Positions 1 to 12,300 of a stretch of 64,000 nucleotides of DNA are shown one piece after another (positions within the stretch are counted from its first letter, which is position 1; each line of letters begins with the position of its first letter). Both the position numbers and the translations under genes were made by a program. Under the pieces are notes generated by a model, which did not search any database, was not told the DNA's origin, and saw only the letters and a list, made by a program, of their open reading frames with translations. Location of the stretch: assembly GCA_947172415.1 (NCBI GenBank), contig OX359202.1, forward strand, positions 5,380,899 through 5,444,898. Direction: 5' to 3'. The stretch comes from Chondrosia reniformis. Its lineage: Eukaryota > Porifera > Demospongiae > Chondrillida > Chondrillidae.

Positions 1-3000
1 ATACATTAAGTTGGTATACCAGAATTTAATGTACATTTAGGGCTGTAACTCTGTCAAATGGAAAGATATGAAGCCAATACTTGGTGTGAGCATTCACCGA
101 CATCTATAAAGCATGCCTAATGAGTTTTTGAAATTTTGAAGTAAATCAATATTTGCCCTATCTCTCACCATACATTAAGTTGGTATACCAGAATTTAATG
201 TACATTTAGGGCTGTAACTCTGTCAAATGGAAAGATATGAAGCTACTACTTGGTGGGAGTATTCATAGACATCTATAAAGCATGCCCAATAAATTTTTGA
301 AATTTTGAAGTAAGTCAATATTAATATTTGCCCTATATCTCACCATTCATTAAGTTGGTATACCAGAATTTAATGTACATTTAGGGCTGTAACTCTATCA
401 AATGGAGAGATATGAAGCTAAATCTTTGTGTAAACATTCACAGACATCTAGAGAACATGTCCAATGGGTGTTTGAAATTTTGATGAAACTTATATAAAAT
501 TTGCTCTATCTCTCACCATACATTAACTTTGTATACCAGAATTTAATGTACATTGAGGGCTGTCACTCTATCAAATGGAGAGATATGAAGCTAAATCTTT
601 GTGTAAACATTCACAGACATCTATAGAACATGTCCAATGGGTTTTTGAAATTTTGATGAAAGTTAAAATTTGCCCTATCTCTCACCATACATTAAGTTGG
701 TATACCAGAATTTAATGTACATTTAGGGCTGTAACTCTGTCAAATGGAAAGATATGAAGCCAATACTTGGTGTGAGCATTCACCGACATCTATAAAGCAT
801 GCCCAATGAGTTTTTGAAATTTTGAAGTAAATCAATATTTGCCCTATCTCTCACCATACATTAAGTTGGTATACCAGAATTTAATGTACATTTAGGGCTG
901 TAACTCTATCAAATGGAGAGATATGAAGCTAAATCTTTGTGTAAACATTCACAGACATCTAGAAAACATGTCCAATGGGTTTTTGAAATTTTGATGAAAC
1001 TTATATAAAATTTGCTCTATCTCTCACCATACATTAACTTTGTATACCAGAATTTAATGTACATTGAGGGCTGTCACTCTATCAAATGGAGAGATATGAA
1101 GCTAAATCTTTGTGTAAACATTCACAGACATCTATAGAACATGTCCAATGGGTTTTTGAAATTTTGATGAAACTTATATATAATTTGCCCTATCTCTCAC
1201 AATACATTAACTTTGTATACCAGAATTTAATATACATTGGGGCTAGGGTTGTCACTCTATCAAATGGAGAGATATGAAGCTATCTCTTTATATAAGCATT
1301 CACAGACATCTATAGAACATGTCCAATGGGTGTTTGAAATTTTGATGAAGCTTAAAATTTGCCCTATCTCTCACAATACATTAACTTTGTATACCAGAAT
1401 TTAATGTACATTGAGGGCTGTCACTCTATCAAATGGAGAGATATTAAACTAAATCTTTGTGTAGGTATTCACAGACATCTATAGAACATGTCCAATGGGT
1501 TTTTGAAATTTTGATGAAACTTATATAAAATTTGCCCTATCTCTCACAATACATTAACTTAGTATACCAGAATTTAATATACATTGAGGGTTGTCACTCT
1601 ATCAAATGGAGAGATATGAAGCTATCTCTTTGTGTAAGCATTCACAGACATCTATAGAACATGTCCAATGGGTTTTTGAAATTTTGACGAAACTTAAAAT
1701 TTGCCCTATCTCTCACCATACATTAACTTTGTATACCAGAATTTAATATACATTGAGGGCTGTCACTCCATCAAATGGAGAGATATTAAGCTATCTCTTT
1801 GTGTAAGCATTCACAGACATCTATAGAACATGTCCAATGGGTTTTTGAAATTTTGACGAAACTTAAAATTTGCCCTATCTCTCACCATACATTAACTTTG
1901 TATACCAGAATTTAATGTACATTGAGGGCTGTCACTCTATCAAATGGATGGATATTAAGCTAAATCTTTGTGTAAGCATTCACAGACATCTATAGAACAT
2001 TTCCAATGGGTTTTTGAAATTTTGATGAAAGTTAAAATTTGCCCTATCTCTCACCATACATTAAGTTGGTATACCAGAATTTAATGTACATTTAGGGCTG
2101 TAACTCTGTCAAATGGAAAGATATGAAGCTACTACTTGGTGGGAGTATTCATAGACATCTATAAAGCATGCCCAATGAATTTTTGGAAATTTTGAAGTAA
2201 GTCAATATTAATATTTGCCCTATATCTCACCATTCATTAAGTTGGTATACCAGAATTTAATGTACATTTAGGGCTGTAACTCTATCAAATGGAGAGATAT
2301 GAAGCTAAATCTTTGTGTAAACATTCACAGACATCTAGAGAACATGTCCAATGGATTTTTGAAATTTTGATGAAACTTATATAAAATTTGCTCTATCTCT
2401 CACCATAAATTAACTTTGTATACCAGAATTTAATGTACATTGAGGGCTGTCACTCTATCAAATGGAGAGATATTAAACTAAATCTTTGTGTAAACATTCA
2501 CAGACATCTAGAGAACATGTCCAATGGGTTTTTGAAATTTTGATGAAACTTATATAAAATTTGCTCTATCTCTCACAATACATTAACTTAGTATACCAGA
2601 ATTTAATGTACATTGAGGGTTGTCACTCTATCAAATGGAGAGATATGAAGCTATCTCTTTGTTAAAGCATTCACAGACATCTATAGAACATGTCCAATGG
2701 GTGTTTGAAATTCTGATGAAACTTAAAATTTGCCCTATCTCTCACAATACATTAACTTTGTATACCAGAATTTAATATACATTGAGGGCTGTCACTCCAT
2801 CAAATGGAGAGATATTAAGCTAAATCTTTGTGTAGGCATTCACAGACATCTATAGAACATGTCCAATGGGTGTTTGAAATTTTGATGAAACTTAAAATTT
2901 GCCCTATCTCTCACCATACATTAACTTTGTATACCAGAATTTAATATACATTGAGGGCTGTCACTCCATCAAATGGAGAGATATTAAGCTATCTCTTTGT

Positions 3001-5232
3001 GTAAGCATTCACAGACATCTATAGAACATGTCCAATGGGTTTTTGAAATTTTGACGAAACTTAAAATTTGCCCTATCTCTCACCATACATTAACTTTGTA
3101 TACCAGAATTTAATGTACATTGAGGGCTGTCACTCTATCAAATGGATGGATATTAAGCTAAATCTTTGTGTAAGCATTCACAGACATCTATAGAACATGT
3201 CCAATGGGTGTTTGAAATTTTGATGAAACTTAAAATTTGCCCTATCTCTCACCATACATTAACTTTGTATACCAGAATTTAATATACATTGAGGGCTGTC
3301 ACTCCATCAAATGGAGAGATATTAAGCTATCTCTTTGTGTAAGCATTCACAGACATCTATAGAACATGTCCAATGGGTTTTTGAAATTTTGACGAAACTT
3401 AAAATTTGCCCTATCTCTCACCATACATTAACTTTGTATACCAGAATTTAATGTACATTGAGGGCTGTCACTCTATCAAATGGATGGATATTAAGCTAAA
3501 TCTTTGTGTAAGCATTCACAGACATCTATAGAACATTTCCAATGGGTTTTTGAAATTTTGATGAAAGTTAAAATTTGCCCTATCTCTCACCATACATTAA
3601 GTTGGTATACCAGAATTTAATGTACATTTAGGGCTGTAACTCTGTCAAATGGAAAGATATGAAGCTACTACTTGGTGGGAGTATTCATAGACATCTATAA
3701 AGCATGCCCAATGAATTTTTGGAAATTTTGAAGTAAGTCAATATTAATATTTGCCCTATATCTCACCATTCATTAAGTTGGTATACCAGAATTTAATGTA
3801 CATTTAGGGCTGTAACTCTATCAAATGGAGAGATATGAAGCTAAATCTTTGTGTAAACATTCACAGACATCTAGAGAACATGTCCAATGGATTTTTGAAA
3901 TTTTGATGAAACTTATATAAAATTTGCTCTATCTCTCACCATAAATTAACTTTGTATACCAGAATTTAATGTACATTGAGGGCTGTCACTCTATCAAATG
4001 GAGAGATATTAAACTAAATCTTTGTGTAAACATTCACAGACATCTAGAGAACATGTCCAATGGGTTTTTGAAATTTTGATGAAACTTATATAAAATTTGC
4101 TCTATCTCTCACAATACATTAACTTAGTATACCAGAATTTAATGTACATTGAGGGTTGTCACTCTATCAAATGGAGAGATATGAAGCTATCTCTTTGTTA
4201 AAGCATTCACAGACATCTATAGAACATGTCCAATGGGTGTTTGAAATTCTGATGAAACTTAAAATTTGCCCTATCTCTCACAATACATTAACTTTGTATA
4301 CCAGAATTTAATATACATTGAGGGCTGTCACTCCATCAAATGGAGAGATATTAAGCTAAATCTTTGTGTAGGCATTCACAGACATCTATAGAACATGTCC
4401 AATGGGTGTTTGAAATTTTGATGAAACTTAAAATTTGCCCTATCTCTCACCATACATTAACTTTGTATACCAGAATTTAATATACATTGAGGGCTGTCAC
4501 TCCATCAAATGGAGAGATATTAAGCTATCTCTTTGTGTAAGCATTCACAGACATCTATAGAACATGTCCAATGGGTTTTTGAAATTTTGACGAAACTTAA
4601 AATTTGCCCTATCTCTCACCATACATTAACTTTGTATACCAGAATTTAATGTACATTGAGGGCTGTCACTCCATCAAATGGATGGATATTAAGCTAAATC
4701 TTTGTGTAAGCATTCACAGACATCTATAGAACATGTCCAATGGGTGTTTGAAATTTTGATGAAACTTAAAATTTGCCCTATCTCTCACAATACATTAACT
4801 TTGTATACCAGAATTTAATATACATTGAGGGCTGTCACTCCATCAAATGGAGAGATATTAAGCTATCTCTTTGTGTAAGCATTCACAGACATCTATAGAA
4901 CATGTCCAATGGGTTTTTGAAATTTTGACGAAACTTAAAATTTGCCCTATCTCTCACCATACATTAACTTTGTATACCAGAATTTAATGTACATTGAGGG
5001 CTGTCACTCTATCAAATGGATGGATATTAAGCTAAATCTTTGTGTAAGCATTCACAGACATCTATAGAACATTTCCAATGGGTTTTTGAAATTTTAATGA
5101 AACTTAGAATTTGCCTTATCTCTCACAATACATTAACTTTGTATACCAAATTTAATGTACATTGAGGGCTGTCACTCCATCAAATGGAGAGATATGAAGC
5201 TAAATCTTTGTGTCAGCATTCACAGACATCTA
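1..5232. repeat. ~170-bp satellite array, left block
   Basis: Head-to-tail monomers of about 169-175 bp fill this stretch. The phrase 'atacattaa(g/c)ttggtatacc' (or tttgtatacc) recurs at about 1, 170, 345, 518 and 687, and so on. Two monomer types alternate. Type A has 'taagttggtatacc', 'tttagggctgtaactc' and ends 'gaagtaagtcaatatt'. Type B has 'taactttgtatacc', 'ttgagggctgtcactc' and ends 'gatgaaacttaaaattt'. It is AT-rich and no ORF survives across monomers; the short ORFs starting at the 'atggagagatatgaag' phrase are chance. No known gene is recognised. The arrangement in higher-order units is typical of centromeric or heterochromatic satellites, but the role here is unknown. Confidence 0.97.
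2041..5112. repeat. 1,536-bp higher-order satellite repeat, two copies
   Basis: The nine-monomer block starting at 2041 recurs starting at 3577, an offset of 1,536 bp. It carries the same diagnostic variants in the same order: the 'actacttggtgggagtattc' monomer, a 'ttgttaaagcattc' monomer, a 'ggatggatattaagc' monomer and 'aacatttccaatggg'. The copies differ only by scattered substitutions. This is direct evidence of recent amplification of a multi-monomer unit, presumably by unequal exchange. Confidence 0.9.
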
Positions 5233-6310
5233 ATAAAACCGGCCTAGTTGAAATATCGATCATAGACATTAATATCGTACAGGCGATAATAATCGGACCT
5301 CTCACTATATCTAGTTTTCTGTATCATGAAAAGTCGCTCTCCTCCCTCCACCAAGACACATACAGGCTTTTATCCATTTGCCACAGTTTTGAGATGTATT
5401 GGAAATACTGCGTATGTGTGTAAAATTGCTTGGAACGATTCACTGGTCTGGAATTAAAGTGGAATAAATTGACGATTTCTCGAAAATAGTTGGGATCAGA
5501 AAAGTCGTTCTCCTCGGCCCATCAAGACACTTACAGGATTTTTTTCGCTTTTCCCAGTTTTCAGGTGAACCACTAATACTGCCTATGTCTTTAAACTTGC
5601 TTGAAACAATTCACTGATCTGGAAATAACGAGAAATATATTAAAAAAGGTCCCAACCACAACCGTTTTCTTTGGACAAAACTTCATATAAATAGAAGCGA
5701 AAAACCTTATATAATAGGCCTACCTGGACACATCTCTATGGTGGTTGCGGTTCCCATAGAGGTTGGTAGCGCTTAGACTCTGAAGCTGTCTCCTAATCGG
5801 TTGGTGCCATAGAGACGTGCTCACCAATAATCCGGATTTCGGGGGGGTTCCACGTAATGTGGGATTGGCATCTGATATCTAAGGATTCATATGAGTCGGC
5901 CATATCGAGAAGAACTGGTTCTTCTCACGCAAGTGACACCCAAAGTTCAACTCATAATGAACGTTACCACCGATCCCGGCCTCTGAGCGTCGTGGATGGT
6001 AGCGTTCGGTATGGTCCAACTTTTTTCCTTTGGAGTTTCGTTGGCTGTCGATTGGCGAAATTTTACTTTAACGACATCCATATAATATATATGGGTAGAT
6101 ACTACTTCAGCAAAAATCAAGCACTACACAGTGCATATCCACGTGTATGAGAAATCTTTGAAAGCGTTCTAGTTTTTACGATTCACAATAGTAAGCAAAA
6201 TTTGTCTACCACTCAAGGTCGGCCATTTACAGTATTGCGGAATTATGCGTCAATGAACTATATATCAACTATGTAGTTATAGGTCTGACTCAGACACTAT
6301 GTACCTGTAT
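5233..6310. repeat. ~1.08-kb non-satellite insert, copy 1
   Basis: Satellite homology stops inside a monomer at 'cagacatcta' and resumes near 'aatggaaagctatgaag'; the intervening ~1.08 kb is not satellite. Its left third holds two diverged tandem units of its own: 'aaaagtcg(c/t)tctcctc' at 5329 and again at 5500, a period of 171. The centre holds strong hairpins: CTCTATGG/CCATAGAG around 5738, and GAGAAGAAC/GTTCTTCTC around 5908-5927. A T-run 'actttttt' follows at about 6020. An imperfect inverted repeat (19 of 23 bases) begins TAGTTGA at 5245 and ends in its complement near 6271. The 97-codon ORF at 5857-6150 crosses the hairpins and has no recognisable family; I do not call it a gene. Confidence 0.8.
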
Positions 6311-7363
6311 AATGGAAAGCTATGAAGCCAATACTTGGTATCCCGCATTCACAGACATCTATAAAGCATGTCCAATGAGTTTTTGAAATTTTGAAGTAAG
6401 TCAATATTTGCCCTATCTCTCACCATACATTAAGTTTGTATACCAGAATTTAATGTACATTTAGGGCTGTAACTCTGTCAAATGGAAAGATATGAAGCCA
6501 ATACTTTGTGTGAGCATTCATAGACATCTATAAAGCATGCCCAATGAGTTTTTGAAATTTTGAAGTAAGTCAATATTTGCCCTACCTCTCGCCATACATT
6601 AAGTTGGTATACCAGAATTTAATGTACATTGAGGGCTGTAACTCTGTCAAATGGAAAGATATGAAGCTACTACTTGGTGGGAGTATTCATAGACATCTAT
6701 AAAGCATGCCCAATGAGTTTTTGAAATTTTGAAGTAAGTCAATTTTTGCCCTATCTCTCACCATACATTAAGTTGGTATACCAGAATTTAATGTACATTA
6801 AGGGCTGTAACTCTATCAAATGGAGAGATATGAAGCTAAATCTTTGTGTAAACATCCACAGACATCTATAGAACATGTCCAATGGGTGTTTGAAATTTTA
6901 ATGAAACTTAAAATTTGCCCTATCTCTCACAATACATTAACTTTGTATACCAGAATTTAATGTACATTGAGGGCTGTCACTCTATCAAATGGAGAGATAT
7001 TAAGCTATCTCTTTGTGTAAGCATTCACAGACATCTATAGAACATGTCCAATGGGTGTTTGAAATTTTGACGAAACTTAAAATTTGCCCTATCTCTCACC
7101 ATACATTAACTTTGTATACCAAAATTTAATGTACATTGAGGGCTGGCACCCTATCAAATGGAGAGATATGAAGCTATCTCTTTGTGTAAGCATTCACAGA
7201 CATCTATAGAACATTTCCAATGGGTTTTTGAAATTTTGGTGAAACTTAAAATTTGCTTTATCTCTTACAATACATTACCAGAATTTAATATACATTGAGG
7301 GCTGTCACTCCATCAAATGGAGAGATATGAAGCTAAATCTTTGTGTCAGCATTCACAGACATC
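6311..7363. repeat. ~170-bp satellite between insert copies 1 and 2
   Basis: About six satellite monomers, first type A and then type B. Together with insert copy 1 they form a 2,133-bp unit: landmarks at 5184 recur at 7317 and those at 5857 recur at 7990. The insert plus its satellite was therefore tandemly duplicated as one piece. Confidence 0.9.
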
Positions 7364-8443
7364 TAATAAAACCGGCCTAGTTGAAATATCGATCATAGAC
7401 ATTAATATCGTACAGGCGATAATAATCGGACCTCTCACTATATCTAGTTTTCTGTATCATGAAAAGTCGCTCTCCTCCCTCCACCAAGACACATACAGGC
7501 TTTTATCCATTTGCCACAGTTTTGAGATGTATTGGAAATACTGCGTATGTGTGTAAAATTGCTTGGAACGATTCACTGGTCTGGAATTAAAGTGGAATAA
7601 ATTGACGATTTCTCGAAAATAGTTGGGATCAGAAAAGTCGTTCTCCTCGGCCCATCAAGACACTTACAGGATTTTTTTCGCTTTTCCCAGTTTTCAGGTG
7701 AACCACTAATACTGCCTATGTCTTTAAACTTGCTTGAAACAATTCACTGATCTGGAAATAACGAGAAATATATTAAAAAAGGTCCCAACCACAACCGTTT
7801 TCTTTGGACAAAACTTCATATAAATAGAAGCGAAAAACCTTATATAATAGGCCTACCTGGACACATCTCTATGGTGGTTGCGGTTCCCATAGAGGTTGGT
7901 AGCGCTTAGACTCTGAAGCTGTCTCCTAATCGGTTGGTGCCATAGAGACGTGCTCACCAATAATCCGGATTTCGGGGGGGTTCCACGTAATGTGGGATTG
8001 GCATCTGATATCTAAGGATTCATATGAGTCGGCCATATCGAGAAGAACTGGTTCTTCTCACGCAAGTGACACCCAAAGTTCAACTCATAATGAACGTTAC
8101 CACCGATCCCGGCCTCTGAGCGTCGTGGATGGTAGCGTTCGGTATGGTCCAACTTTTTTCCTTTGGAGTTTCGTTGGCTGTCGATTGGCGAAATTTTACT
8201 TTAACGACATCCATATAATATATATGGGTAGATACTACTTCAGCAAAAATCAAGCACTACACAGTGCATATCCACGTGTATGAGAAATCTTTGAAAGCGT
8301 TCTAGTTTTTACGATTCACAATAGTAAGCAAAATTTGTCTACCACTCAAGGTCGGCCATTTACAGTATTGCGCAGTTATGCGTCAATGAACCATATATCA
8401 ACTATGTAGTTATAGGTCTGACTCAGACACTATGTACCTGTAT
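7364..8443. repeat. ~1.08-kb non-satellite insert, copy 2
   Basis: Near-identical to the copy at 5233-6310, with the same junctions to satellite on both sides. It differs by a few substitutions near the right end, for example 'attgcgcagttatgcg' against 'attgcggaattatgcg' in copy 1. It is followed by about 100 bp of satellite and then by a fragment of the EAPP gene, so it marks the left edge of the large block repeated at 34,060-39,960. Confidence 0.85.
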
Positions 8444-8540
8444 AATGGAAAGCTATGAAGCCAATACTTGGTATCCCGCATTCACAGACATCTATAAAGC
8501 ATGTCCAATGAGTTTTTGAAATTTTGAAGTATGTCAATAT
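8444..8540. repeat. Partial satellite monomer, array edge
   Basis: Just over half a type A monomer ('aatggaaagctatgaagcc ... agtatgtcaatat') ends abruptly against EAPP-derived sequence. The same edge is found at 35,139-35,236. Confidence 0.85.
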
Positions 8541-8864
8541 AGTTTTAAGGAAATGATTTTATGAGTTCAAAGAATTCCTACAACTGACAGGCCAATAATA
8601 AACCATTAGACATTACCCACTTACGTTGTAACTCCTAGCTACGTAAGTGACCATTTTGTTAAAATGGCGCATAGCAGGTTGAATACAAACCTTAAGCTAG
8701 ATCCGAATACTGGTTATATAGATGAAGATGAGAACGATTTGGAGTTCTCTAATTGTGAGGAAAGTTCAAGGTAAGAAATATTTTCTCTTTTAATTCTCGT
8801 AAAAACTGTGCCAGGTCTTTTAGTAATTTTTAATTTTCATATCTTCAGCTCATGATCATCTGAG
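8541..8864 (+). pseudogene. EAPP promoter and exon 1 copy (orphan fragment)
   Basis: This is a duplicate of the upstream region, first coding exon and first intron of the EAPP gene at 41,368. The exon (8664-8770, 107 bp) is intact, reads MAHSRLNTNL... to CEESS, and keeps its 'gtaagaaat' donor. After the intron copy the exon 2 start ('cttcagctcat') is disrupted by a short insertion and homology ends, so no EAPP protein can be made. Two residues at the start differ from the intact gene (S/N and L/F), plus A/T and S/N further on. It may still be a transcription start, because the proximal promoter copy including 'agctacgtaagtgacc' is kept. Transcription is inference. Confidence 0.9.
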
Positions 8865-9313
8865 TTAATTGTGCTGAAGCCTGTGCACAAAGGCTATATA
8901 TGATGAAGTGAATAATTAATCATCGGAAGACATTACTTGCATAGTTTGGAGGGGCTATAGGATACACATACGTATATACATCCCCCCGCTTCCTACGTAT
9001 GCCAGTGCAATTTAATCCTGCATGCATGATCATGAATCACTTATATATACACATTGCATGCATGGAAGTCTGCATGAGTTGCATGCATACGTATATATAG
9101 CCAGTGGATTTACATGATACATATATATAGAAACGCATACATGCATGACATCAGAATATAACTGTAATTATACATTAATAGAAATGAGTATTACAATGTA
9201 GGATGCAAATTATAAGCAAAAAGGTCTTAAAGTCACAAACCTTAACATTAACATAAACACTATCCATTGTATTGTAGCTGATCCAGCCATTTCATCACAT
9301 GCATATGCATCTA
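8865..9313. other. 3' flank of receptor A, no gene seen
   Basis: AT-rich sequence with several 'gcatgcatg' and 'tatatata' runs. It matches 35,561-36,005 almost base for base, and a diverged version lies at 14,350-14,758. It presumably holds the 3' UTR of the minus-strand gene at 9314. I see no ORF or RNA gene. Confidence 0.7.
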
Positions 9314-12300
9314 TCATTCCCTATTTATTTCTTCTCTTTCAAGCTGTGCAGACTGCTCTAAAGGTTGCACATGCAGCTCCTCATAACTTCCTATACATGC
9401 CTTCATTCTAATGTAAATCTTCTTTACAATATAGTTATAGCTCACATAGCAGATAAGTATAAAAGCCGGTAACAAGATTAATGCAATATAGAAATACAAG
9501 AAGACGTTGTCGGTGTGAACACTTGTGATAAACTGCAACTTAGAAAAAATCAAAATACCTTTCAAAACATTAATGAGGACAAGAAGTAAAAGGTTAAGCG
9601 TTTCAATTTGATTATGTCTTGGTTCCTCAAAGGGATGAACCATGCAGTGGAGACCTAAAATTATAGACAAAAAGAACTGAAGGAAAGCCATTCTCTGGAT
9701 AGAAGGAAAAAGTGCAAATATTGCCCATGCAATGGTACGATAGAGAAGATAAAAAGCTGAAAAGAAGTAACGATTATCTTTGTATCCTTTGTATAGTGAA
9801 TCAAGTAAAGGTCGCCGTTGACATCCGATGTAACATTTACCCACCATTGGAAACTTCTTTGCTCCCATGGGTAAGAGAGAGTGATAGAGGAGAAACAATG
9901 GCAGCATTCCTGAGACAACAATGAGCAATAATGCCACAATAAAATATACATCATAGCTATTCCATGAGACATTCCCTGGACCAGAGACTACATACATGTT
10001 TCCATCAATACCAGAAATTGTTAAAGAGGTAATTGAGGATCCATTAGATACCTGAATGGATCCCTTTGATAGCAATTTAAATGAAACCTCAGTAATCTTT
10101 GCATATGACAGAATTACCAGTGTGGCAAAGCCATCTGCCAATCGACCATTACTGGCATATTTTCTGTTCAAATTTCTCACCTTATTCCTGCATTTTGCCC
10201 AAATATTATTCAGAACTGAATAGCAACGTGGAAATTCACTTTGTGCAACAGCTCCCTTTGCCATCAGCATTAACACAATCACTACTAAAATCTTGTTTCC
10301 TTCTAACAGCACTGTTGTCAGTGGGGTGGTGTACCATAACATGCACACGTAGGTCTTTATAACAGCAAAAAACTTGAAGTGCCACACATCATAGATTGTG
10401 CCAAGTGGTGGATATTTCAAAACTTTATAATCAGTCTCGTACATCAGGATAGTTGGAGGAATACTGCTATAGAAGACAAGCGAGTGCATACCACCCTGAG
10501 TGATGCTCAGGCCTAGAAACAGGATCAAACTGCAAAAGAGAACTAGCACTCCATTTTCTAGTACAAAGTACATTACTCCACCAGCTATATTCTGAGTCTC
10601 ATTGTTGGAGATAGTACAGCGAGTACACTCGACCTGTCCCATTGACACAAGCTGAGGCATGTACCCCTCTTCACACTGTCCACATAGCAAACCTCTTCGC
10701 CCTGTGACACAGTTTGTGGTCACTGATCCTTCTAGTAAGGGCAGGTAGGTCATTGTAGTATTGCAGTAACCATCGGGACATGAACCAATTGCAAAATATT
10801 TTGTAGATTTATTGCCCGTCATCTCAATATGATGACCAGCCCAATAATATGCATCTACAGTAATAGCACTGTCTGAACAAGATTCCAATCCAGTCAAAGG
10901 AGGATCACTACCTCTAGTGTCTGGAACATCTCCACAAACACAGGAGGAATCCCGAGGAACATATCCATCAGGACAGGTGAGTACTTCATATCTAATGTTG
11001 GATTTTTTAAATGTACTGTACATTGTTGAAAATGAGATATGTAATTCCTTTGTAGAGGTAGTAGTGGAATTTGATTTGAACTGGATAGTGCCATCAGTGT
11101 GTGTGATCCACTCTGCCAGAGAGATGTCTGGATCCACTGAATCCTGTATCTGTGCTACCAGGGCAACATCTGATTGATGGCCTAGTTCATCTCTACTTGT
11201 CACAGGAACCTCGATAATTTTCCCAGGAAAGGCAGAAAGAGTTGAATCATTATAATTAGTGTAAATAATGCCATCAGTTGCAATACTGTTGTTTTTACTA
11301 GAAAAGTTAAACACGTGTGACCAGCTGCTAAAGACTTGGTGGACAGCGTCACTGACATTCAGTGTTTGTCCCACATTCACATAAGGATAGATACATGGAA
11401 GGAGAGAGGTGGAGTAGATGTCATTACCATAATGCTTGGCTCTATTATTGACAAAACTAACTCTAAACCCCCAATCTCTTGGATTAGTATAATAATTCTC
11501 TGGTCTAATGAAACAACTCGCATAATACACTGCAAAGGCCTTTCCTACGTATTCTGCATATATTGCTCCTCCTCTTATTTTAGCAGTATTATTTTCAAAA
11601 TGAACACATGCACCTTCCAGCATCTTCAAATAGGCATAGCCACTTAACAAGATGGCTCCACCAAAGTCTGCCTCATTTTCCATAAATGTTACAGTTGCAT
11701 TCCTGTTTACAGTGATACTTGATGCAATAGCTACAAGGGCAGAGCGGTTGTTATGTAAAAACCATGAACTTCCTGTAAATGAGACTGGAATGTGATCAAC
11801 GTATAGAGCCCCAAATCCCTGTTGATTACTAAAGGTTCCAGTAAGACCCATTATATTTTCCTGGAATGTTCCATTTTCAAATTCAACAGTAGATAGAACT
11901 CCAATATCAGAACCTTGCCACAGATGAAGATTAACAGCAGAGCCAAACATACCATAATTTTTCTCCCATGTACAGTTTCTAAAAATCATCTTATTAGTGG
12001 AAACAGGGCTTATCTCTTTGGTAGTGTAAAAGGATGCCCCGCCTCCATTCATACATATATTGTTAGTAAAGTTACAACTGATCACTTCAATTAAGTTGTT
12101 CTGAATAGAGTTCTCTCCAATGATCACAAACCCAAGTCGAGCACCGCCTCCAGCTAAACCACTATTTTCGTGCTCTCTCTCTTGATAGAAACAGAAATTC
12201 AAGTAAAACCAACTGTAAGATAAGTAAACTGAATTATTGTGAGTGTCATCATGAAACTCAACAAACACTCCGCCTCCCCATTGTGCACTATTATCATAAA

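Noticed and set aside
1086..1277. Short ORFs within satellite monomers
   Set aside because: They arise where a monomer happens to lack a stop; neighbouring monomers have stops in the same frame.
1..5232. CRISPR-like array
   Set aside because: Repeats are contiguous ~170-bp units without unique spacers, in a eukaryotic genome.
5184..5423. 79-codon ORF at the satellite-insert junction (also 7317 and 19,535)
   Set aside because: It starts inside a satellite monomer and crosses the junction; no start context or domain.
5725..6030. U1 snRNA, tRNA or 5S rRNA in the insert ('tacctgg', 'ggttggtagcgcttaga')
   Set aside because: Only a few bases match U1, the Sm site and stem-loops do not line up, and no tRNA cloverleaf or 5S boxes can be drawn. 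Kept only as a possible structured RNA.
5857..6150. 97-codon ORF present in all four ~1.08-kb inserts (also at 7990, 20,167 as 110 codons, and 34,686)
   Set aside because: The copies are near-identical by recent duplication, so openness is no evidence of selection. One copy has a frame change at its start, the ORF runs through hairpins, and no family is recognised.
9661..9972. Shadow ORFs inside the three receptor genes on both strands
   Set aside because: They lie within the long ORFs in other frames and recur only because the genes are duplicates.
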